From Saprospiraceae bacterium (GTDB lineage Bacteria > Bacteroidota > Bacteroidia > Chitinophagales > Saprospiraceae): a DNA stretch of 64,000 bases. How positions within the stretch are numbered: position 1 is the first letter of the stretch; each line of letters begins with the position of its first letter. This document shows positions 26,994 to 37,024 of this stretch, piece by piece. The position numbers were made by a program, and so were the translations under genes. The notes under the pieces are model-generated. The model was not told where the DNA came from. It made no database searches and was given only the letters and a program-made list of their open reading frames with translations. The stretch is from contig JAEUUO010000007.1 of the NCBI GenBank assembly GCA_016787575.1, forward strand, positions 186,001 to 250,000, written 5' to 3'.

Positions 26994-29165
26994 TTGAAAA
27001 AACAACTACTTAATTTTCAAGTATCTATTATTATCTACTTGATCTTTGGAATGAGATCGTTGCCAGTTCTTTGTGCCCAATGCACGCCACCGGCTACAGA
27101 TCAATGTATTTTAACCCAACCACTTTGCAGTATCGATGAATTAAATGGCTACGCTTGTACTAACAATAGCAAGATTGCATCAGAATGTCTACCAGATTAT
27201 ATTGGTGAGAATACAGATTGGTGGGCATTTAACTCCAAAGGGGGTGAGACCAGCATTACAATTACAACAGGCTTTTGTCAAAAAAATATGGGACTTGAAT
27301 TTGGTATAATGGATGATTGTCCTTGTGGCAAACACATTGCCAGTAAATACAATCCCTGTGTAGCAGCCCGATCTGTCCAAAAAATCATTGCTAATTTAAC
27401 TCCCTGCAAAACCTATTACTTATGGGTTGATGGTTGTTCAGGAGATGTCTGCGATTTTACTATTAATACCAATTCACAAGTTCCACCCGATCCCTATCCT
27501 TTAGGATATATTAATAATGATACCAGTAAACTAATACAACCTATTTGCAGTGGTGTTTGTGGGTATGAATTTTATATTCATCCTATTAAGAATGCATGTA
27601 ATTTTAAATATCAATGGACCTTAGATGGAGATGATTTACCCTGGAATTCAAATCGAATTAAATTGGATTTACCAAATGAAGGTGATTTTACTTTATGTGT
27701 TGAAGTAAGAGAGTTTATTGGATTTAATAATCAGACTTGTAGTATATCTGGTCCGATATGTGCAAAATTAATAGTGCGGGATGCTAAACCTTTTCCTTCA
27801 CCACCACGCATTTATTGCTACGAAAACCAAAACAGCATTGATTGTTGTAATGACGGATCATTTCATATTTTAGATTTACCAGAACCGCCAAGGGTGTATT
27901 TTATCTCATGTGGTGATGAACCTTATGTTGATCAATTGGGTCGATCCTGGTCAGGTTGTCGCCAAGATTTTGAAATTTTCTTCCCTAAATCAACGAATCC
28001 ATATCATTGTGATAGTTCGATTTTACTTACCACCGCAACATTAAATCTCGAGATTCGAAATTGGGACCTTGTATGCAACAATGGAATTGTTCAAATCAAA
28101 CCACTATGGAATTATACTAAAATTTGTTCAGTTGGAGAAACACTAGAACTTGACTACAGCTGGTATGATCAATCAGATCCTTTGAAAAATATACTTTCTA
28201 CAGATCTTTTATTAAGTGTTGCTCAATCAGGAAGCTATTGTTTAAATGTAGGAATCAAATCTGAATTGGGTAACTTAAGTGCTTATTGTATTAAAAACTA
28301 TTGTTTTACCATTAATATGGACTCAATTCCTGCTAGATCAATACTTTATGGTGCTGATAGTATTTGCTCTTTAGATAAATCTAACTATTATTTAAGTAAC
28401 ATAGATACCGTGGGAATTCAGCACTATGAATGGACAATGAGCGGAAACGGAAGTATTCTTACTTCAAATCCAAACACAAAAAGCTCCATTGATATTAATT
28501 GGAATTCTGGAGGGTTGAAAAATGTGTGTGTTCGATACTTAAAAAACAATGTGCTGTCGTGTCGATATTGCATTCAAACCATTGTCAAATCTCGTTCGAA
28601 TGCGGGTTCTGATCAAAAAATTCTTGGTTTGAAAACAAAATTAACTGCAGATCCGGTTCAATCAGGAATTTGGAAAACAATTTCAGGTACAGGGTTAGCT
28701 GTTTTTGCAAATAAAAACAAACCAACAAGTAATGTTAGTGTAACAAAAAAAGGAGTTTATTTATTTGAATGGAGCACTAAAAACAATACTTGCGATGGGA
28801 AAGATACAATGTTAGTAGAATTTTACAGTTTACCAAAAAAATTCTCTCAAAATAAATTGGATGCTATAGTATTTCCTAATTTAATTACTAATCAAAACAA
28901 GACAAGTCCATCGTTTAATTTTCACATTAATAATCCGGTACCGACAAATGAAGATTGTACATTGATTATAGAATCTCAACTGAACCATGTTAGTTTCAAT
29001 TACAATTGGATCAATCTGCTAAATCATTCATCCCAAGAAGGAAAAATAATTAATTACAACAATGAAACTAAATTAATATTAAAATCACCTGATCTAGCAG
29101 GAATCTATATACTTCGCATTTACAATATGCAGTTTGACAAATCACAAAAAATCATTGTCTTTTAA
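26994..29165 (+). CDS. Secreted Cys-rich protein with T9SS-like C-terminus (paralogue 2), TTG start
   Basis: Begins at a TTG (26994) that yields a normal signal peptide, KKQLLNFQVSIIIYLIFGM ... VLCAQ; no suitable ATG lies nearby. The 723 residues align along their length with the preceding gene: QCTPPATDQC, CSIDELNGYAC, CKTYYLWVDGCSGDVCDF, QWTLDGDD, DPVQSGIWKTISGTGLAVF and a C-terminal module ending AGIYILRIYNMQFDKSQKII. The two genes are 29 bases apart on the same strand and probably co-transcribed, so they look like a tandem duplication that has diverged. Function unknown; export through T9SS is inferred from the C-terminal fold and signal peptide. Confidence 0.78.
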   Translation: MKKQLLNFQVSIIIYLIFGMRSLPVLCAQCTPPATDQCILTQPLCSIDELNGYACTNNSKIASECLPDYIGENTDWWAFNSKGGETSITITTGFCQKNMGLEFGIMDDCPCGKHIASKYNPCVAARSVQKIIANLTPCKTYYLWVDGCSGDVCDFTINTNSQVPPDPYPLGYINNDTSKLIQPICSGVCGYEFYIHPIKNACNFKYQWTLDGDDLPWNSNRIKLDLPNEGDFTLCVEVREFIGFNNQTCSISGPICAKLIVRDAKPFPSPPRIYCYENQNSIDCCNDGSFHILDLPEPPRVYFISCGDEPYVDQLGRSWSGCRQDFEIFFPKSTNPYHCDSSILLTTATLNLEIRNWDLVCNNGIVQIKPLWNYTKICSVGETLELDYSWYDQSDPLKNILSTDLLLSVAQSGSYCLNVGIKSELGNLSAYCIKNYCFTINMDSIPARSILYGADSICSLDKSNYYLSNIDTVGIQHYEWTMSGNGSILTSNPNTKSSIDINWNSGGLKNVCVRYLKNNVLSCRYCIQTIVKSRSNAGSDQKILGLKTKLTADPVQSGIWKTISGTGLAVFANKNKPTSNVSVTKKGVYLFEWSTKNNTCDGKDTMLVEFYSLPKKFSQNKLDAIVFPNLITNQNKTSPSFNFHINNPVPTNEDCTLIIESQLNHVSFNYNWINLLNHSSQEGKIINYNNETKLILKSPDLAGIYILRIYNMQFDKSQKIIVF

Positions 29166-29331
29166 TTAATTTAACTAATTTAATTTATTTGAAAGTTTAG
29201 AACAGTGCGTTATTAAATTAAATGTTGGATTGCATTTATCAATCGATTTAAATTGATTTCATATAGTTTAAAAATTCTTGGTAAGGAAATTAATTATTTC
29301 ATACTATCTTAGGGTTATAAAATATAAAAAT

Positions 29332-30219
29332 ATGATAGCCCGGTTTAATGGCCTATTTTTTATGATTAGCTTACTATTTCTAAATCTACAAATAAGCAAT
29401 GCACAAACTTCTGATACCATGGATAGCATTTGGGTGATTGAAACGCTGGATGGAAATACATATATCGGAAATGTTTCTTCAATTTATTCAGATCCAATTG
29501 AAATCAATACAAAAATTGGACTCCTTAAGATTCCAAAAAATTCGATACGGTCAATCACTCATCCACACAAATATCAAATCGTACATGGAGAATACTGGCC
29601 TGAAAATCCGCATGCTACCCGACATTTTTGGGGACCCAGTTCCTTTGGATTGCGAAAAGGTGAAGGCTACTATCAAAATTCATGGATATTTTTTAATCAG
29701 CTGAGCTATGGATTTTCAAATCATTTTACTTTGGGTGTAGGTATAATTCCTTTATTCATTTTTGGAGGTGGCATTGAAACACCGGCCTGGATTACTCCTA
29801 AATTTAATTTTGAATATAAAAACGGTAAAGGTGCTTATGGTGCGGGTACTATTGTATTTGGAGTACTAGGAGCAAGTTCAGAATTTGCCGGTATCTTATA
29901 TGGAACCAATACGTTTGGCAATCGCGATAAACAACTGACATTAGGATTGGGATATGGCTATTCATCTAATGGGGGAATCACGAGTACACCTACCGTTTCA
30001 CTTAGTGCGATAGTCCGCACCTCAAAAAAATGGGCCTTTCTAACTGAAAATTATTTACTTGCTGTTGGTGATTCTGATTCTTTTGGATTTATCAGTGGCG
30101 GTGCCCGGTATATGGGAAAAAAATTAGCCATTGATTTTGGAGGATTTATTCCTGTGACCAGTGGTCTAGAGCGATTGTTTGTCCTTCCCTGGTTGGGAAT
30201 TACAGCTCCATTTAATTGA
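29332..30219 (+). CDS. Hypothetical outer-membrane-type protein
   Basis: The ATG at 29332 gives 295 residues with a signal peptide (FNGLFFMISLLFLNLQISNA then Q). An upstream in-frame start (29278) adds 18 residues ahead of it. The N-terminal part has IWVIETLDGNTYIGNVSSI and IGLLKIPKNSIRSI, which look like a small beta domain of the LSm-like or DUF-type seen in Bacteroidota envelope proteins. The rest alternates aromatic and glycine residues (GLRKGEGYYQNSWIFFNQLS, LTLGLGYGYSSNGG), as expected of beta-barrel strands. No T9SS sorting domain is present. It follows the Cys-rich pair by 166 bases and converges on lpdA. Exact function not recognised. Confidence 0.7.
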   Translation: MIARFNGLFFMISLLFLNLQISNAQTSDTMDSIWVIETLDGNTYIGNVSSIYSDPIEINTKIGLLKIPKNSIRSITHPHKYQIVHGEYWPENPHATRHFWGPSSFGLRKGEGYYQNSWIFFNQLSYGFSNHFTLGVGIIPLFIFGGGIETPAWITPKFNFEYKNGKGAYGAGTIVFGVLGASSEFAGILYGTNTFGNRDKQLTLGLGYGYSSNGGITSTPTVSLSAIVRTSKKWAFLTENYLLAVGDSDSFGFISGGARYMGKKLAIDFGGFIPVTSGLERLFVLPWLGITAPFN

Positions 30220-30256
30220 TCGTTTTCAGGAAGTAAATTTGTTGATTAAACATTTA

Positions 30257-31663
30257 TTAAAAGTGAATTGCGCGTCGATCTGTAGCATCCAATGCTGCCT
30301 CCTTCAAGGCTTCTGTAAACGTTGGATGCGGATGACACATTCTTGCTAAATCTTCTGCGCTTGCTCTATAGGTCATAGCTGAAACAGCTTCCATAATTAA
30401 ATCAGCAGCTCGAGCTCCAACAATATGAACTCCTAATAACTCATCCGTTTTACTATCAGCTAGTATTTTAACCATTCCTTCTAAATCCATACTTGCACGT
30501 GCCCTTCCAAGTGCTTTGAAGGGAAATTTTCCAACTTTATAGTGTTGATTTTTTTCTTTTAATTGTTCTTCTATAAAACCAACACCAGACATTTCAGGCC
30601 AGGTATAAACAACATTTGGAATTAAATGATAATTTAAATGTGGTTTTTGACCGGTTAAATATTCAGCTACATATACTCCATCTTCTTCTGCTTTGTGCGC
30701 AAGCATTGGACCCTGCACTACATCCCCAATTGCAAAAATAGAGGAATGAGAAGTTTGCAGATGATTGTCTACAATAATTTTTCCTTTAGCATCGGTTTGA
30801 ACACCAGCATTTTCTAATTGAAGTCCATCTGTATAGGGTCGCCTACCAATTGAAATTAAACAATAGTCCGCTTCAATTTCACTAGATTCCTTTTGATCTT
30901 TAGATTGATGGCTAAGAATTACTTTATTTGATTTCTTGTTGTACTGAATCTGACTGACACTCCTGCCTAAATGAAAAGCAATTCCAATTTTACTTAATGA
31001 TTTTTGCAATTCTTTTGCACAATCCAAGTCCATTCCCGGTAAGATTCTATCCATAAACTCAACAAGCTCCACTTTTGTACCCAATCGAGCAAATACCGAA
31101 CCTAACTCCAATCCGATGACTCCCGCACCAACAATTGTCATGCGCTCTGGCAGCTCTTTTAAACTAAGCGCTTCAGTCGAACTAATAATTTTATTTCCAT
31201 CATAATTAAAATTTGTTGGCAATACCGGTTTTGAACCTGTTGCTATGATGCATTTGTCAAACGGAATAAGCTGATTAGATCCATCCTTTTTAATTACATG
31301 GATTGAAGCCGAATCCTTAAAAGCCGCTGTACCGTGAATTATCTCAATGTTATTTTTCTTCATTAAATAAGAAATACCTTTGACATTTTGAGATACTACT
31401 TCATTTTTTCTTGCTATCAATTGCTTGAAATCGATTTGCAGGTTTTCAAATTGAATTCCATGAGAATTAAAATTTGTGCGTGCTTGAAAATAGTGTTCAC
31501 TGCTATCTAACAATGCTTTAGAAGGAATGCATCCAACATTAAGGCAGGTCCCTCCCAGGTTGTCGTACTTTTCAATTAATTTTACAGACATACCCAATTG
31601 AGCACAGCGAATGGCGGCAACATATCCACCGGGACCTGATCCTATGATCACGACATTCATCAT
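30257..31663 (-). CDS. lpdA: Dihydrolipoyl dehydrogenase
   Basis: FAD-dependent E3 subunit of 2-oxoacid dehydrogenase complexes (and possibly glycine cleavage), reoxidising dihydrolipoamide with NAD+. The 468 residues show the FAD-binding IGSGPGGYVAA at 7-17, the redox-active disulfide GGTCLNVGCIPSK (Cys40/Cys45), a second Rossmann motif VGAGVIGLELGSVF, the FAD signature IFAIGDVVQGPMLAHKAEEDG, VYTWPEMSGVG, and the dimer-interface His-Glu pair in HPHPTFTEAL (His446, Glu451). It is the last gene of an apparent holB-ricT-lpdA run with a 25-base gap; no E1/E2 genes are adjacent. Two consecutive ATGs start the frame and either may be used. Confidence 0.95.
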   Translation of the reverse strand: MMNVVIIGSGPGGYVAAIRCAQLGMSVKLIEKYDNLGGTCLNVGCIPSKALLDSSEHYFQARTNFNSHGIQFENLQIDFKQLIARKNEVVSQNVKGISYLMKKNNIEIIHGTAAFKDSASIHVIKKDGSNQLIPFDKCIIATGSKPVLPTNFNYDGNKIISSTEALSLKELPERMTIVGAGVIGLELGSVFARLGTKVELVEFMDRILPGMDLDCAKELQKSLSKIGIAFHLGRSVSQIQYNKKSNKVILSHQSKDQKESSEIEADYCLISIGRRPYTDGLQLENAGVQTDAKGKIIVDNHLQTSHSSIFAIGDVVQGPMLAHKAEEDGVYVAEYLTGQKPHLNYHLIPNVVYTWPEMSGVGFIEEQLKEKNQHYKVGKFPFKALGRARASMDLEGMVKILADSKTDELLGVHIVGARAADLIMEAVSAMTYRASAEDLARMCHPHPTFTEALKEAALDATDRRAIHF

Positions 31664-31688
31664 ATTAATTTAGACTATAGAGAAGAAA

Positions 31689-32849
31689 CTACTTCGCAGG
31701 CGGTTTGTTTTTATCGAAAGGTCTTTTTCTGAATTTTTTCTTCTTTTTCTTTTTATTGTCTGGCAATTCAATTTCACCCGTTACATCCACATATTCATTT
31801 TCCACTTTTTTTGCAGCTTCGTTGACATCTTCTTTTGCAATAATTTCTTCCGGTCTTTGGCCTTTGTCGTTCATTGATTTTATTTCACGAACATACTCAG
31901 GAGTCAAAGGCATCACAACAGAGCGGCCTTTTTCGGGTTCGTATGCATAATACAATACACCTCTGAATATATCCACTTTTACCAAACTGGCCTTTCCCTT
32001 CATGGAATACAATTCATCTACATTGGAAGGATATTTATCCAATTCATCTACATACAAATCCAATTCATAATTTAAACAACATTTTAAGCGACCGCATTGT
32101 CCTGTCAATTTAGACTGATTGATGGCAATGTTTTGATACCTTGCAGCATTCGTATTAACTGTCTTGAAATCGGACAACCAGGTTGAACAACAAAGTTCTC
32201 TACCGCAAGAACCAATGCCACCGATTCGGGCAGATTCCTGACGGGCACCAATTTGCCACATTTCAATTTTTGTTTTAAATTCTTTAGCATAAGAACGTAC
32301 CAATTCCCGAAAATCCACACGACCATCTGCTGTGTAATAGAAAGTAGATTTTTTTAAATCAGCCTGAACTTCAACATCCCCAATTTTCATATCCAATTTC
32401 AAATTCCTGGCAATCACACGCGCTTTAACTAAAAATGTATGTTCTAAGGCACGAGATTCTTCCATGCGTTCAATATCCCTTTGGTTTGCACGTCTTAGGA
32501 TATCAAAACTTATGCGATTTTCCTGAAAATTTTTCTTACGCATTTGCAATTTTACCAGATCGCCCATTAAGCTAATTCTTCCGACATCATACCCACCATA
32601 ACCGGTATCAACAACTACCAGGTCACCTGTTGTAAATCTTTGCAAATCGGGTATTTTATAAAATGTTTTCCGAGAACCATTTTTAAAACTAACTTCTGCC
32701 AATTTAACTTCTTGTGGATCGTCTAAATCCAATACAGTCAACCAATCATAGGTATTCATTTTATTGCAACCACCACTGGCGCAATGTCCTTTATCCCCAC
32801 ATCCAGTAGGCATTCCATTTTTCTGTGTGCCGCAACTCGTACATCCCAT
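31689..32849 (-). CDS. ricT: PSP1-domain protein, RicT (YaaT) family
   Basis: A 386-residue cytoplasmic protein. The N-terminus is Cys-rich (CTSCGTQ ... CGDKGHCASGGCNK). The PSP1 core contains FTTGDLVVVDTGYGGYDVGR, DFRELVRSYAKEFKTKIEMW, GGIGSCGRELCCSTW and the paired motif LTGQCGRLKCCLNYE. These are the conserved cysteines that in Bacillus RicT take part in Fe-S cluster binding by the RicAFT complex. The C-terminus is a lysine/proline-rich low-complexity tail. In many genomes ricT sits next to holB, as here (12-base gap). In Bacteroidota the partners RicA/RicF are usually absent, so the molecular role here is uncertain. Confidence 0.88.
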   Translation of the reverse strand: MGCTSCGTQKNGMPTGCGDKGHCASGGCNKMNTYDWLTVLDLDDPQEVKLAEVSFKNGSRKTFYKIPDLQRFTTGDLVVVDTGYGGYDVGRISLMGDLVKLQMRKKNFQENRISFDILRRANQRDIERMEESRALEHTFLVKARVIARNLKLDMKIGDVEVQADLKKSTFYYTADGRVDFRELVRSYAKEFKTKIEMWQIGARQESARIGGIGSCGRELCCSTWLSDFKTVNTNAARYQNIAINQSKLTGQCGRLKCCLNYELDLYVDELDKYPSNVDELYSMKGKASLVKVDIFRGVLYYAYEPEKGRSVVMPLTPEYVREIKSMNDKGQRPEEIIAKEDVNEAAKKVENEYVDVTGEIELPDNKKKKKKKFRKRPFDKNKPPAK

Positions 32850-32861
32850 ACTATTCTAAAT

Positions 32862-34025
32862 TTAATTCAAGGATTTATCTTTTCTTAAAATATGTGAAAG
32901 CTTAATGCTAAAATTTGTCATCATCAATTTGACATTTGCATTGCGCTGTAAAAACAATAAAGCATCGTTGATTAACTCATTCCATTGTTCAATTTGTGAA
33001 ACAGTCAAAGAATTTGAAAGTTTATTAGCATAGAGCAATACCGGATTATTTTGAATTCCTTCTCCCGGGTTCAATTTAAATTTTTCCATGATCACCAGAG
33101 ATAAAAACTGTTGAATCCATTGTAGAAAATTTTTCTGCTCTTCTTTATTCAATGATGCAAATTGTTCTACCCATCCGGTAAGTTCATTGACATTATAAGT
33201 ATATGCGCTTTGCAATAATTTACGCAATTGTTCCACAGATGGATTGTTTTCATTTTCCAATACATCCATAGCCTGTTGCATGTTTCCATTGCCTGCCAAC
33301 CAAGCAGAGATCAATTCATCAGGCTTTCGGTTTGGCTGAATGCTTGCAAGTGTTTTAATTGCATCGTCCATTTGAATTGCATTCAATCTAAAAACTTGAG
33401 CTCGTGACAAAACTGTAGGCAATAACAATTCTTGATTTTCTGCAACCAAAATAATAAATACATGGTCCGGAGGTTCCTCAAAAAATTTCAACAATCGATT
33501 TGAGTCTTTTCCTAAATATTCCGGCAACCAAACAATTAATACTGAATTTTCAGATTCAAATGGTTTTAACGAGAGTGTATTTAGAACATTTGAAATTTCG
33601 GTAACTGAAATATTTGCATTTTTACTATCCCCGTCGAGGTAAGAAAACCACTGAGATATTCCCATAAACGGTTTTTCCCAAAGAGCTGATCGCCATTCTT
33701 TATAATGTTGCTGGCAGGTTTCTTTGGGATTGTTAAGTGGAAAAGAAAAATGCAAATCAGGATGAATCAGTTTATTTACTTTATAACATGCCTCACAGGA
33801 ACCACAAGGTTTTTCATCGCCAGTGCATAAAATTGTTTGCGCTATCGCCAATGCCAAAAGCAGTTGACCATTTCCCGGTCTGCCCAACACAAGACTAAAA
33901 TGAGGAAATTGATGTTGCCGAATGGTCTTTTCCAACTTATCCAAAAAGTTATGCTGGGAAACCAACTGGTCAGACCAGAATTCCTTCTTTACATTCACAA
34001 TTATATCGTCTTTACCAAATAGCAT
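32862..34025 (-). CDS. holB: DNA polymerase III delta' subunit
   Basis: Clamp-loader subunit. The ATG at 34025 gives 387 residues; a start at 34037 adds only MGLS and would lie next to the expected transcription start from the -7 box at 34049-34042. The N-terminal AAA+ fold has FSLVLGRPGNGQLLLALAIA, where the P-loop lysine is replaced by Gln, as expected for the non-hydrolysing delta' subunit. A four-Cys zinc module follows (CTGDEKPCGSCEAC). Further landmarks are the HPDLHF segment, LNTLSLKPFESENSVLIVWL, and RLLKFFEEPPDHVFIILVAE with the sensor region LPTVLSRAQVF. It is followed by ricT after 12 bases. The C-terminal half is poorly conserved, which is normal. Confidence 0.9.
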   Translation of the reverse strand: MLFGKDDIIVNVKKEFWSDQLVSQHNFLDKLEKTIRQHQFPHFSLVLGRPGNGQLLLALAIAQTILCTGDEKPCGSCEACYKVNKLIHPDLHFSFPLNNPKETCQQHYKEWRSALWEKPFMGISQWFSYLDGDSKNANISVTEISNVLNTLSLKPFESENSVLIVWLPEYLGKDSNRLLKFFEEPPDHVFIILVAENQELLLPTVLSRAQVFRLNAIQMDDAIKTLASIQPNRKPDELISAWLAGNGNMQQAMDVLENENNPSVEQLRKLLQSAYTYNVNELTGWVEQFASLNKEEQKNFLQWIQQFLSLVIMEKFKLNPGEGIQNNPVLLYANKLSNSLTVSQIEQWNELINDALLFLQRNANVKLMMTNFSIKLSHILRKDKSLN

Positions 34026-34041
34026 GCTAAGGCCCAATTCA

Positions 34042-34049
34042 CAAAATTA
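34042..34049 (-). promoter_or_regulatory. Candidate -7 promoter element of holB-ricT-lpdA
   Basis: TAATTTTG on the minus strand ends 17 bases before the ATG at 34025. It lies in the 163-base gap separating nuoN from holB and implies an independent promoter for the holB run. Confidence 0.5.
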
Positions 34050-34200
34050 GTTAAAAATAATTTCAATTAATAACTTGATATATAGTTATTTATATATTAA
34101 TTAATCTGGTATAAACCTTAAAATTGCTTAGACTTTAAGCTATGACTCGGTAAAAAGCTGTGGACAAAATCCTACTAATTTATTTAGACAGGGTGTTTGG

Positions 34201-35559
34201 CTATTTGATAAGGCCTATTAAAAACGATGGTACCAACCCTGCAATGAGTGTAATGACTGTAAACACATATAAAAGTCCTTTGTAATAAAAAGGAACGGAC
34301 CAGGAGGCGTCAGCACTTTTACTGTAAATGGCATTAATTACTTTGTAATAGTAATACATAGAAATGACAGCACTTATAACAGCAACCAATGCGAGCGCGG
34401 TAAAATTATTTTGAATGGATTGACTTAACATAAATATTTTAGCCATAAATCCGGCTGTTAAAGGACCACCTGCCAAAGAAATTAAGGAAATTGTGAGCAC
34501 TAAAGCTAAGCCCGGATTGCTTTTAGACAAACCTACAAAAGAATCCAGATTGTCTGAACCACTTTGAGTTTCAACAAAATGAATTACAATAAATCCAACG
34601 AGTGATGCTGAGGCATAAGCAATAAAATAAAACAACATGGTCCAATCAACAAACTCACTTTGGTATAAAAAGCCCATTAGAATAAATCCGGATTGAACTA
34701 TTCCGGAATAAGCAAATAAACGCTTTACACTATTCTGTGAAACCGCTTGAATATTTCCTAAAATTAAAGTGGCCAATATTAATAATACAAAATACCAGTT
34801 AATCCAATCCGGCAATACGGCATAATTTAATTGAACCAATCTATAAAATGCTCCAATCGCTGCAATTTTAACAAGAGTCGCCATAGAAGCTGTAAATAAA
34901 GTAGGCGTACCTTGATAAACATCCGGAGCCCAGAAATGAAATGGAACCAAAGCTACTTTTAATGCGAACGCAGTAAATAAAAACAAGAATCCAAAACTCA
35001 TCATGTTGGTTGCTGCACCACTGAGTTGAACCATTGAAAGGGATGCACTTTCTACATATATCCAAGCAATCCCAAACAACATAATAGCGCTTGTAAAGGA
35101 CCCCGTTATAAAATATTTTAATGAAGCTTCATTTGAATGTACACTCCTTCTATTAGCGCCGGCCAAAACATACATACTGATGGAAAGAATTTCAACACCT
35201 AGAAATAAACTCATATAATTCAAAGCGCTGACCATCAGGATTGAACCAATTATGGCAAACAAATAAATCCCTAAAAAATCCGAAAGCTCTTCTTGTCCAC
35301 GGCCTTTAAACAAATTAAAAAATGGCAATAAGCCTAAGGCTGTATACATTATAATCAAGGAAATTTTTCGAGATATGCCATCAATCTGTACCATATCTGT
35401 AAGGTATTGATTCCAGAATGTTTGTTGAGTAGTCAGACTAAAAATGGCAGCAACAAGTGCAACAATTGCAACGGGCAAAAGTACATTCCTAATTTTACTG
35501 AATCCCAAAAATAGAATCAGCAAACCGGCAAGTGTTAATATAATTAATGCAAGCATCAT
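34201..35559 (-). CDS. nuoN: NADH-quinone oxidoreductase subunit N
   Basis: Antiporter-like proton-pumping membrane subunit of complex I and last gene of the nuo operon. The 452 residues form many hydrophobic helices. The conserved core includes SMYVLAGANRRSVHSNEASL followed by KYFITGSFTSAIML, the proton-channel segment VPFHFWAPDVYQGTPT, NSVKRLFAYSGIVQSGFILM and SLAGGPLTAGFMAKIFML. It is shorter than E. coli NuoN (485) but has the typical proton_antipo_M core. It lies 7 bases after nuoM. No further nuo gene follows; the 163-base gap to holB has a candidate new promoter. Confidence 0.95.
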   Translation of the reverse strand: MMLALIILTLAGLLILFLGFSKIRNVLLPVAIVALVAAIFSLTTQQTFWNQYLTDMVQIDGISRKISLIIMYTALGLLPFFNLFKGRGQEELSDFLGIYLFAIIGSILMVSALNYMSLFLGVEILSISMYVLAGANRRSVHSNEASLKYFITGSFTSAIMLFGIAWIYVESASLSMVQLSGAATNMMSFGFLFLFTAFALKVALVPFHFWAPDVYQGTPTLFTASMATLVKIAAIGAFYRLVQLNYAVLPDWINWYFVLLILATLILGNIQAVSQNSVKRLFAYSGIVQSGFILMGFLYQSEFVDWTMLFYFIAYASASLVGFIVIHFVETQSGSDNLDSFVGLSKSNPGLALVLTISLISLAGGPLTAGFMAKIFMLSQSIQNNFTALALVAVISAVISMYYYYKVINAIYSKSADASWSVPFYYKGLLYVFTVITLIAGLVPSFLIGLIK

Positions 35560-35566
35560 AGATCGA

Positions 35567-37021
35567 TCAATTATCTGGAATGAAGTTCATGTATTTATAT
35601 GCAAACTGTCCAAATCCAACCCAGTCTGCAGGAAATAATCCAAGTGTAAGAATCAATATAACAAGTATCAAAAAAATATAATCTTCTGACAGGCTCAGTT
35701 TTTGAAATCCCAAAATATTTGCAGAAGGAATACCAAACATAGTTTTTTGGTACCAACGCAACATATATGCTGCTCCAAATATTAAAGTAAGTGCTGCCAC
35801 CAAGCCTATGTAAAATTTAAATTCTACCAATGCCCAAATCAAATAAAATTCACCTATAAAACCACAGGTAAGCGGCAATCCGACTGCTGAAAGTAAAATA
35901 ATGAAAAAATAAACAGCAAAACGCGGATTGTTTCTTGCAATGCCCGAGAAAGAATCCACGGTATGTTGATTGGTGCGACGAATCATAACGTCTGCAACAA
36001 ATACCAAGCCCGCAACAGCAAGTCCATGCGCGAGCATTGCAAACATTGCCCCTTGCATCCCAATATTAGTTAAAGTCATTGTACCTGCAGCTATCAAACC
36101 AATATGGGATAAAGAGGAATATGCGATCAGTCGAATGATGTCTTTTTGTCTCCAGGCTATAATTGCTCCATACACCACACCAATAACGCAAAGTACTGTG
36201 ATGTAATTAAACCAATCATACACAACTTGTATAAAAAAGAAATTAAAACGTACAAAACCAAAAATTCCCATTTTTGATAAAAGCGCAGCCAATATCATTA
36301 AAGTAGGTCGGTCTGCCTGTGAGTATAAATCAGCCTGCCAAGTATGAAAAGGAAATATTGGTGCTTTAATTGCAAATGCTATAAAAAATGCTGTAAACAA
36401 CCAATATTGGTATTTAAGCGAAAGTTTAAACTGATAAAATTCAGCCCAACTATCCAATCGCAACTGAGGAAACATATTTGATTGATAAAAAAGGATTGCA
36501 GCCAACATCAGCATGCCTCCAAATACAGTATAAATAAAAAATTTAAAAACGGCCTGCTTTCGTTTGGGTCCGCCAAAATTCAGTATTAAAAAATAAACCG
36601 GAATCAGGGTCGCCTCAAAAAATATTAAGAACGTCATTGGATTTTGCGAACTGAAAAAAGCATTTAAAAAAGTATGCGTTAAACCAATCAATCCATAATA
36701 AGCACCAGTCCTTGTATTGCCTTTTACCATTGTGGCCAATACAGCCAAACAAACAACTATTTGGGTAAGTAATAAGACCAATAAGTTGGCAGCATCCATG
36801 CCAAAACTCAGGGATGCACGAATTGAAGGAATCCAATCGTAATAAAATCCAAATGCTACGTAATTTGTTTTAACATTATACGAACTCAATAGCAATAAAT
36901 AGTAAAACAAGCTTCCTACTGATGAAATCAAAGCAACAACGGAAGACCATTTTTTACCGGCTACAAAACACAGTAATGAAAAAATAAATGGAATTAATAT
37001 AAGGACTCCTGCTGAATTCAT
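35567..37021 (-). CDS. nuoM: NADH-quinone oxidoreductase subunit M
   Basis: Second antiporter-like subunit of complex I, 484 residues and largely transmembrane. Landmarks are MTFLIFFEATLIPVYFLILN (the conserved Glu of the FFE motif), AIKAPIFPFHTWQADLYSQA with the functional Lys, IIAWRQKDIIRLIAYSSLSH, and LPLTCGFIGEFYLIWALVEF. The HTW and AYSSLSH motifs are diagnostic of NuoM/ND4. The spacing to nuoL is 3 bases and to nuoN 7 bases, consistent with translational coupling in one operon. Confidence 0.95.
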   Translation of the reverse strand: MNSAGVLILIPFIFSLLCFVAGKKWSSVVALISSVGSLFYYLLLLSSYNVKTNYVAFGFYYDWIPSIRASLSFGMDAANLLVLLLTQIVVCLAVLATMVKGNTRTGAYYGLIGLTHTFLNAFFSSQNPMTFLIFFEATLIPVYFLILNFGGPKRKQAVFKFFIYTVFGGMLMLAAILFYQSNMFPQLRLDSWAEFYQFKLSLKYQYWLFTAFFIAFAIKAPIFPFHTWQADLYSQADRPTLMILAALLSKMGIFGFVRFNFFFIQVVYDWFNYITVLCVIGVVYGAIIAWRQKDIIRLIAYSSLSHIGLIAAGTMTLTNIGMQGAMFAMLAHGLAVAGLVFVADVMIRRTNQHTVDSFSGIARNNPRFAVYFFIILLSAVGLPLTCGFIGEFYLIWALVEFKFYIGLVAALTLIFGAAYMLRWYQKTMFGIPSANILGFQKLSLSEDYIFLILVILILTLGLFPADWVGFGQFAYKYMNFIPDN

Positions 37022-37024
37022 AGC

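Noticed and set aside
32862..34025. P-loop of HolB lacking its lysine as a sign of gene decay
   Set aside because: Loss of a functional Walker A motif is normal for the delta' clamp-loader subunit.
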